In this document: one piece after another, positions 58,615 to 64,000 of the stretch
How positions within the stretch are numbered: the first letter of the stretch is position 1
Layout of the letters: each line of letters starts with the position of its first letter
Origin: Stenotrophomonas indicatrix
Lineage (GTDB): Bacteria; Pseudomonadota; Gammaproteobacteria; Xanthomonadales; Xanthomonadaceae
Direction of reading: 5' to 3'
DNA length: 64,000 bases
NCBI GenBank assembly: GCA_041545745.1
Contig: CP168152.1
Location: 4,090,001 to 4,154,000, forward strand
Position numbers and translations under genes: made by a program
Notes under the pieces: model-generated
Databases searched by the model: none
Told to the model about the DNA's origin: nothing
Seen by the model: the letters and a program-made list of their open reading frames with translations, nothing else

Positions 58615-58637
58615 GTGGATCCACGCCGTGCGTGGAT
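58615..58637 (+). repeat. SMAG-type palindrome, GTGG head
   Basis: GTGGATCCACGCCGTGCGTGGAT is a variant-headed palindrome between the two structured elements. Confidence 0.75.
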
Positions 58638-58668
58638 GAATCTCTGTCAGATATCGACATTACTCTGG

Positions 58669-58705
58669 GGTCAGATCCGTTTTCCTACGGAAAACGGATC
58701 TGACC
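58669..58705. repeat. Perfect 17-bp palindrome
   Basis: GGTCAGATCCGTTTTCC and its exact complement flank TAC. It lies midway between the two inverted elements, so the 538-base gene-free region is palindromic at more than one scale. Confidence 0.85.
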
Positions 58706-58727
58706 TCATGCCATTCCGACAGATCGC

Positions 58728-58934
58728 GGAAATCTGTCGAAGGCGGGGTGGGTCCGGTCGCGGGGGCGTGAGCCGCATGGATGCGGCGACCGAGCTTACA
58801 TGGACGTACTTGCAGCGGCCCCCGCCACCGGACCCACCCCGCCTCCCCACAGGAAACCAGCTTCTGCTGTTGCTCCGGCCGTTGCCGTTGCCGTTGCCTC
58901 TGCGGGTGCAGGGCGCAGCCTTGCCGGCAAACCC
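58728..58934 (+). repeat. Structured repeat element, copy B
   Basis: The element starts GGAAATCTGTCG, then has a 26-bp outer stem with one mismatch (58742-58767 and 58818-58843). Around 58768-58817 lies the core with AGCCGCATGGATGCGGC and GGACGTACTTGC. Next come GTTGCC hexamers (about 58870-58905) and GTGCAGGGCGCAGCCTTGCCGG. See copy A for the comparison. An open frame crosses it, but its peptide follows the repeat in copy A as well and is probably not a gene. Confidence 0.8.
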
Positions 58935-58961
58935 TCCTTGACCGCAGCGGCCCGGGCCCCG

Positions 58962-58983
58962 GAGAATTACGAGATTAATTCTC
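58962..58983. promoter_or_regulatory. Fur-box-like palindrome
   Basis: GAGAATTA-CGAGAT-TAATTCTC is a perfect 8-bp palindrome in the style of Fur sites (AAT...ATT arms). It lies about 50 bases before the gene for an iron-type flavoreductase, so iron-responsive repression is likely. Confidence 0.7.
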
Positions 58984-59034
58984 ATTTGCTGTTGCGCAGG
59001 ATGCGGGCGGCAGCCTCGACGGCCCTCGATCCCG

Positions 59035-61560
59035 ATGTTCAAGAACGTCTTGTTCCAACTGCACTGGCTGCTGGGCATCAGCGCTGGTGCCATCCTGGCC
59101 GTGATGGGCCTGAGCGGTGCAGTCCTGTCGTTCGAGGATGAACTGCTGCGCGCGGCCAATCCCGGCTTCGCCGAGATCGCCGAGCATCATGCCGACAACC
59201 AGCAGCCGCTCGCCTTGAGCGAGCTGGTGCCGTTGCTGCAGGCAGGTAGCGAGCGATCGCTGCAGCGCCTGCGGGTGGATGCCAGCGGCCAGCGTCCATC
59301 GGTGGCACGCTTTGCCGGCGGCAAGGACCACTGGGTCTATTTCGACCCCTACAGCGGCGCGCGCTTCAGCGCGCTGCGTGGACAGGCCTTCTTCGATTTC
59401 GTAGAGGACCTGCACCGCCACATGGTCGCCGGCGAACGGGGCTCGTGGATCACCGGCAGCTGTGCGATCGCCTTGCTGTTCTTCACCCTGTCCGGGCTGT
59501 ACCTGCGCTGGCCACGCCGCTGGTGGCACTGGCGCAGCTGGCTGGTGGTGGAATGGGCACGCAAGGGCCGAGGCTTCCTGTGGAGCCTGCATTCGGTGAT
59601 CGGCACCTGGGTGCTGCTGATCTACCTGATGAGCGCACTGACCGGGTTGTGGTGGTCGTTCGACTGGTACCGCAACGGGCTGACCCAGCTGCTGGGTGTC
59701 GCGCCCCCCGCCAAGCACAAACTCGCCACCGATCTGTCCCTCGATCTGAACAACGTCGAGGCCACGTTGTATGCGCTGCCCGGTGTGCGCCAGGGCTTCA
59801 TCGACCTGCGCCTGCCGGAGAAGCCCGGTCAAGCACTCAATGTGCGGGTGATGTCGGCGGATCCCGCGCAGCGCGGCGGCCACCATGATCGTGCGCACGA
59901 CCTGCTGCAGCTCGACCCGGCCACCGGCGCGGTTCTCGACGCGCGCCCGTACGCACGCCAGGGTGCCGGCGGCCAGCTCACCACCAGCATGTTCGCCCTG
60001 CACTCGGGCAGCTTCTTCGGCATGCCCGGACGCATCGTGGTGATGCTCAGCAGCCTGGGCATGTGTCTGTTCTTCGTCACCGGTTGGCTGCTGTACCTGG
60101 ACCGCCGCCGCAGCCAGCGCGCCGCGCGCGCGCTGCGGCAGACCGTTCCGGCAGCAGCACTCCACGCCGGGGGCATACCGTGGCTGGTGGTGCATGCCAG
60201 CCAGAGCGGCCTGGCCGAACAGTTGGCCTGGCGTGCGGCGGCACAGCTGCAGGCGGCCGGCCACGGGGTGCAGGTACTGCCGCTTGCGCGTGTGACTGCC
60301 TCGCAGCTGCAGGCCACCACCCAAGCGCTGCTGGTACTCAGCACCTTCGGTGATGGCGAACCACCGGACAATGCACGGCGCAGCGCACGCCAGTTGCTGG
60401 CACAGCATCCGGACCTTTCCGGGCTGCGTTACGGCATGCTCGCGCTGGGTGACCACCAGTACGCGCAGTTCTGCGGGTTCGGCATCCAGATCGATGACTG
60501 GTTGACGCGCTCGGGCGCGCAGCCGCTGTTCGACCGCATCGACGTCGATGCCGCTTCGGTGGTGGCACTGCGCCAATGGCAGCTGCAGTTGGCTGGGCTG
60601 ACCGGCATCGACACCGATGACAGCGTGCTGCCGGCAGCCACGGTGATGCACGACTGGCGCCTGCTCGGCCGCACCCTGCTCAACGCCGGCAGCGTCGGTG
60701 GCCCGATCTGGAAGATCCGCCTGGCAGCGCCGGCCGATGTTGATTGGCAGGCCGGCGACATTCTGCACATCGCACCACGTCACGACGCGCTGCACGTACA
60801 CGCGATACTTCGGGCGCATGGTCTGGATCCACTGCAACCGATGCTGATCGACGGTGGCACGAAAACGCTGCTGGAACTGGCCAGCGAACGCGTGCTGCCC
60901 GAACCTGGCAGTGCATTGCAGGTGCAGGATGCAGGCCTATGGTTGTCAGGCCTGCCGTCACTGCCGGGGCGTGAATATTCCATCGCCTCATGCGCCGCCG
61001 ATGGCGAGGTGGAACTGGTGGTGCGGCTGGTCCACGACACAGCAGGTCGCGCGGGCCTGGGTTCGGGCTGGCTGGCCCTGCATGCGCCTACGGGTGGTGC
61101 AGTTGCCGCCCGCGTGCATCGCAACCCGGGCTTCCATCGGCGGCCAGGCGCGCCGATGGTGCTGATCGGCAACGGCACCGGCATCGCCGGCCTGCGCAGC
61201 CTGCTGCGCGAAGCCGCGCATCACGGCGAGCACGGCCATTGGCTGCTGTTCGGCGAGCGTCAGCGCGCGCACGATTTCCTGTTCGCCGACGAGATCATCC
61301 GGTGGCAGGCTGACGGGCATCTGCTGCGTTTGGATCAGGCCTATTCGCGTGATGTGGACGATGGCAGCTACGTACAGCATCGACTGCGCGCTGCGACAGA
61401 TGAACTGCAGGCGTGGTTGGCACGAGGCGCAGTGATCCATGTGTGTGGATCGCTGCACGGCATGGCCGAAGGCGTGGACCAGGTGCTGCGCGAGGCACTG
61501 GGCGATGAAATGGTGGAACTGCTACTGGAGAACGGGCGCTACCGGCGCGACGTGTATTGA
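59035..61560 (+). CDS. PepSY membrane protein fused to a flavodoxin/ferredoxin-reductase-like module
   Basis: In this 841-residue protein the first 360 residues are a PepSY_TM (PiuB-like) unit with four membrane helices and conserved His residues (HWLLG, DLHRHMVAG, LWSLHSVIG, ALHSGSFFG). Residues about 383-520 are flavodoxin-like (LVVHASQSGLAEQLA; STFGDGEPPDNA). The rest (about 545-841) is a sulfite-reductase-flavoprotein-like FAD/NADPH unit with REYSIASC, IGNGTGIAGLRS and VCGSLHGMAEGV. It probably reduces ferric siderophores or haem iron at the inner membrane with NADPH electrons. A Fur-like box precedes it. Confidence 0.88.
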   Translation: MFKNVLFQLHWLLGISAGAILAVMGLSGAVLSFEDELLRAANPGFAEIAEHHADNQQPLALSELVPLLQAGSERSLQRLRVDASGQRPSVARFAGGKDHWVYFDPYSGARFSALRGQAFFDFVEDLHRHMVAGERGSWITGSCAIALLFFTLSGLYLRWPRRWWHWRSWLVVEWARKGRGFLWSLHSVIGTWVLLIYLMSALTGLWWSFDWYRNGLTQLLGVAPPAKHKLATDLSLDLNNVEATLYALPGVRQGFIDLRLPEKPGQALNVRVMSADPAQRGGHHDRAHDLLQLDPATGAVLDARPYARQGAGGQLTTSMFALHSGSFFGMPGRIVVMLSSLGMCLFFVTGWLLYLDRRRSQRAARALRQTVPAAALHAGGIPWLVVHASQSGLAEQLAWRAAAQLQAAGHGVQVLPLARVTASQLQATTQALLVLSTFGDGEPPDNARRSARQLLAQHPDLSGLRYGMLALGDHQYAQFCGFGIQIDDWLTRSGAQPLFDRIDVDAASVVALRQWQLQLAGLTGIDTDDSVLPAATVMHDWRLLGRTLLNAGSVGGPIWKIRLAAPADVDWQAGDILHIAPRHDALHVHAILRAHGLDPLQPMLIDGGTKTLLELASERVLPEPGSALQVQDAGLWLSGLPSLPGREYSIASCAADGEVELVVRLVHDTAGRAGLGSGWLALHAPTGGAVAARVHRNPGFHRRPGAPMVLIGNGTGIAGLRSLLREAAHHGEHGHWLLFGERQRAHDFLFADEIIRWQADGHLLRLDQAYSRDVDDGSYVQHRLRAATDELQAWLARGAVIHVCGSLHGMAEGVDQVLREALGDEMVELLLENGRYRRDVY

Positions 61561-61566
61561 GTCCGT

Positions 61567-61632
61567 TCGCCGGGCATGGCCCGGCGCTACCCATCATGGG
61601 TTTCAACGGTAGCGCCGGGCCATGCCCGGCGA
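61567..61632. repeat. Inverted SMAG dimer
   Basis: Two GTAG-headed palindromes face each other: 61567-61591 is the exact complement of 61608-61632, separated by 16 bases. Each arm is itself a palindrome. It lies between convergent genes and probably ends both transcripts. Confidence 0.88.
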
Positions 61633-61646
61633 AGGCGATCAGGCCA

Positions 61647-64000
61647 TCACGCCGCCGACCGCGCCCGGCGCTCGGGCTGTAGTCGGAACGCTGCCACCGC
61701 TTCGGCCAGCGCGCGAACCTGGGTCTGCATCTGCGCAGTCGACGCGCCAGCCTCTTCCACCAGGCTCGCATTGCGCTGCGTGCTGGCCTCCATCTGTACG
61801 ACGGTCTGGTTTACCTGGGCAATGCCTGCATGCTGTTCGTGCGAGGCACTGCGGATACCGGCCAGCAGACCGGCCAACTGCTGCACGCTGCTGACGATCT
61901 CGTCCATCGTGGTGCCCGCCTGCTCGGCCTGCATACTGCCCTGGCCTACCCGCGCCATTGAATCCTCGATCAGTTCCTTGATCTGCTTGGCCGCGTCCGC
62001 ACTGCGCTGGGCTAGCAAGCGGACTTCGGCCGCCACCACCGCGAAGCTGCGACCCTGCTCGCCTGCACGCGCCGCCTCCACTGCCGCGTTGAGGGCCAGG
62101 ATATTGGTCTGGAAGGCGATGCCATCGATCAGCTGGATGATGTCGCCGATGCGCCGCGACGACGCGCTGATGCCGTGCATGGTCGCCACCACCTGGCCGA
62201 CCGCAGCGCCGCCGCGCTCGGCAACCTTGGCGGCATCGCGCACCAGTCCGTCAGCACGCCCCGCGGCGTCGGCATTGCGGCCGACGGTGTCAGTCAGCTC
62301 ATGCATCGATGCCGCGGTTTCCTCCAGGTTGGCCGCCTGTTGCTCGGTGCGGTGGGACAGATCGTGATGGCCGGCAACGATCTCGCCCACGCCCACATCC
62401 AGGCGGACCGTGGCCTGCTGGATGCGGGTGACGATGTGGCCCAGCTGCGCGACGGTGGCGTTGGCATCGTCACGCATGCGGGCGAACACGCCCTGCAGGT
62501 CGCCCTCCAGGCGCACGCTCAGGTCGCCGCGTGCCAGTGCGGCCAGCAGCGCCTGCAGATCGCCGAGGTTGGTCTCGAAGGTGGACAGCAGGCGGTTGAT
62601 GCTGGTCGACAGCGTGCGCACGAAGCCCTGCTTGCCCTCCAGCGCGATGCGCCCCTGCAGCTCGCCATGCGCCGCCGCGTCGACCAATGCCGCCACTTCG
62701 GTTTCCAGCAGTGTCTCCAGCGCGCGGCTGCGCCATTCCACTGCCACGCCGAGGAAGTGGTCGTCCTCGACGATGGCGTTGGCGATCAGCTGATAGCGGG
62801 TGCCGGCGTGGCCGATTTCGCGCTCTTCGCGCTGACGGGCACCAATCAGCCCCGCCAGTGCCGGGTGCAGGCGGACCGCGTCGCTGCCAAGCAACGTCTC
62901 TGCAGGAAGATCCAGCAGCTGCAGCAGCGCTGGATTGGCGTAGGCCACCTGCCCTTCCGCGTCGACCACCATCAAGCCGGTCTGCGCGCTGTCCAGCGCC
63001 TGCCGCACGCGCGTGTTGCCGCGCGCAACCGCGCGTTCGGTCTCGGTGCGCGCACGCAGGCGTTGCTGCATGTCGACCAGGCGCTGCGCGAGCTGGCCGA
63101 TCTCATCATTGGCGTTGTGCACGCGCAGCGTGGTGTCGAGCCGGTCATCGGCGATATCGCCTGCAAAGCGCAGGGTGTCCTGGATCGGTCGACGCACCGC
63201 GCGCACCACCAGCACCAGACTTGTGATCAGCACACCGGCCACCAGCAGCAGGGTGGCCACGAACAGCACGCTGGCCATCCTTGCACCCGATCGTTGGCGC
63301 AGTTGTGCCTGTTCCAATGCCGCGACCTGGGCCTGCTGGAACGCGGCCAGTGCCGGGCCGACGGCCGCCGCGGTCTCGAGCAGCGACTGCGCCTCCACGT
63401 CCAGGCCGACGCGCGCGGCGGTATAGCCCAGCAACGCGGCCTGGTAGGCTTCCATGCCATTGCGTATGCGGTCCTGCACCTCGGCGGGCAGGCCGGCCAA
63501 TGCCAGGTCGAAGGGCAGCTTTTCTTCGCTGGCACGATCGGCGTGGGTGGAATCGCCATCGAGCAGCAGCAACGCTTCCTGGCGCCGCATCCGCTGCACA
63601 TGCAGGGACATCGCAGGGCGCTCCAGCGCATCCACCTGCGTCTGCAGCGCGTCGGCCGCCTGCTGCAGCTGCGCGGCCAGGCCGGCGTCGCCGCGCCCCA
63701 TCTCATCCACCCGCTCGAACAATGCGGCGATGCCCTGTGAGAAGGCATCGACCGCCTCGGCCATCGCCTGCAGCGCCTTGCGCCGACCCGCATCCATCGG
63801 CATGCCATGCAAGGCCTGCAGGTCCTGCTTCAACATCTGCTGCGTGGCCAGCAACTGGCTACGGTCTGCATCATCGAAACTGCGCGCATACTGGGTCTGC
63901 AGGCGCCGGGCCTCGGCCACCCGCGCTGCCAGCGAAGCAACGCGGTCACTGCCGTGCTGGTAGCTGGCCTGGTCACGGGCCGCCTGCGTGCTCGCATGGC
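61647..64000 (-). CDS. Methyl-accepting chemotaxis protein (N-terminus beyond the window)
   Basis: The frame continues open to the right edge, so the true start lies past 64000; the GTG at 63920 is internal. What is visible is a helical periplasmic sensor, one membrane helix (near 63190-63290), a HAMP linker, a PAS-like domain ([32 protein letters not shown]) and a second HAMP-like stretch. The cytoplasmic signalling hairpin follows, with the tip [31 protein letters not shown]. There is no NWETF-type CheR tether at the C-terminus. The ligand is unknown. Confidence 0.92.
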   Translation of the reverse strand, partial: HASTQAARDQASYQHGSDRVASLAARVAEARRLQTQYARSFDDADRSQLLATQQMLKQDLQALHGMPMDAGRRKALQAMAEAVDAFSQGIAALFERVDEMGRGDAGLAAQLQQAADALQTQVDALERPAMSLHVQRMRRQEALLLLDGDSTHADRASEEKLPFDLALAGLPAEVQDRIRNGMEAYQAALLGYTAARVGLDVEAQSLLETAAAVGPALAAFQQAQVAALEQAQLRQRSGARMASVLFVATLLLVAGVLITSLVLVVRAVRRPIQDTLRFAGDIADDRLDTTLRVHNANDEIGQLAQRLVDMQQRLRARTETERAVARGNTRVRQALDSAQTGLMVVDAEGQVAYANPALLQLLDLPAETLLGSDAVRLHPALAGLIGARQREEREIGHAGTRYQLIANAIVEDDHFLGVAVEWRSRALETLLETEVAALVDAAAHGELQGRIALEGKQGFVRTLSTSINRLLSTFETNLGDLQALLAALARGDLSVRLEGDLQGVFARMRDDANATVAQLGHIVTRIQQATVRLDVGVGEIVAGHHDLSHRTEQQAANLEETAASMHELTDTVGRNADAAGRADGLVRDAAKVAERGGAAVGQVVATMHGISASSRRIGDIIQLIDGIAFQTNILALNAAVEAARAGEQGRSFAVVAAEVRLLAQRSADAAKQIKELIEDSMARVGQGSMQAEQAGTTMDEIVSSVQQLAGLLAGIRSASHEQHAGIAQVNQTVVQMEASTQRNASLVEEAGASTAQMQTQVRALAEAVAAFRLQPERRARSAA

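Noticed and set aside
58489..58941. 150-codon frame across element B
   Set aside because: The peptide follows the repeat sequence, and a similar peptide is read through copy A; there is no ribosome site and it covers a SMAG palindrome.
63918..63920. GTG as the start of the chemoreceptor gene
   Set aside because: The frame stays open to the window edge and a chemoreceptor needs an N-terminal membrane helix, which is not present after this codon.

Overview
The window is a chromosomal segment of a high-GC gammaproteobacterium of the Xanthomonadaceae, most likely Stenotrophomonas (S. maltophilia group). The basis is threefold: strongly GC-biased codon use almost throughout, the protein families and their order (def / LysM / dprA / smg / topA / tsaC; fmt-rsmB; groESL), and many short palindromes with a GTAG or GTGG head that match the SMAG repeat family described from S. 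maltophilia. No database search was possible; names rest on recognised motifs and domain layouts.

Layout. 1-3.4 kb: a visibly lower-GC block with one very large partial gene on the minus strand. It reads open from 2972 to the left edge and has an N-terminal nuclease-like domain; it abuts a CAT-anticodon tRNA at 3398-3473, as an island edge would. 3.5-12 kb: orphan HipA-like yjjJ, rpoD, dtd, a lipid A acyltransferase-like gene, a ribA variant and two membrane PH-domain genes. 12-17 kb: a cell-surface glycan cluster (CDP-glycerol transferase-like, GT2, O-antigen ligase, GT39). 17-28 kb: translation and DNA maintenance (rsmB, fmt, def, LysM protein, dprA, smg, two GYF_2-domain membrane proteins, topA, tsaC). 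28-36 kb: two DUF4124 proteins around a five-unit palindromic tandem array, an SDR, a small lipoprotein, sppA, a MATE exporter, a DUF3106 protein and a membrane-anchored sigma-like protein. 36.8-45.5 kb: priA, a GST, a NYN-LOTUS protein, ndh, a GIY-YIG protein, a glycine-riboswitch-controlled TRIC-family channel and aroG with an attenuator leader. 45.7-50.7 kb: small hypotheticals, marR-alkC, and a GST-LLM operon divergent from a LysR gene. 50.8-64 kb: groESL, a secreted nuclease, cutA-dsbD-tlpA, an inverted pair of about 210-bp structured elements, a Fur-box-preceded PepSY/flavoreductase fusion and a partial chemoreceptor.

Regulation is unusually readable: an aromatic-residue leader peptide and attenuator before aroG, a glycine riboswitch before the TRIC gene, a sigma-32 promoter plus a degenerate CIRCE before groES, a perfect MarR-type palindrome, a LysR-type palindrome, a Fur-like palindrome and a DnaA-box palindrome before priA.

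The most intriguing items are: (i) the two inverted elements at 58397-58606 and 58728-58934, which share a conserved core but have outer stems of different sequence that are each still paired; (ii) the large nuclease-like gene beside the tRNA; (iii) the aroG leader peptide, which may be translated from a leaderless mRNA; and (iv) the membrane-anchored sigma-like protein.
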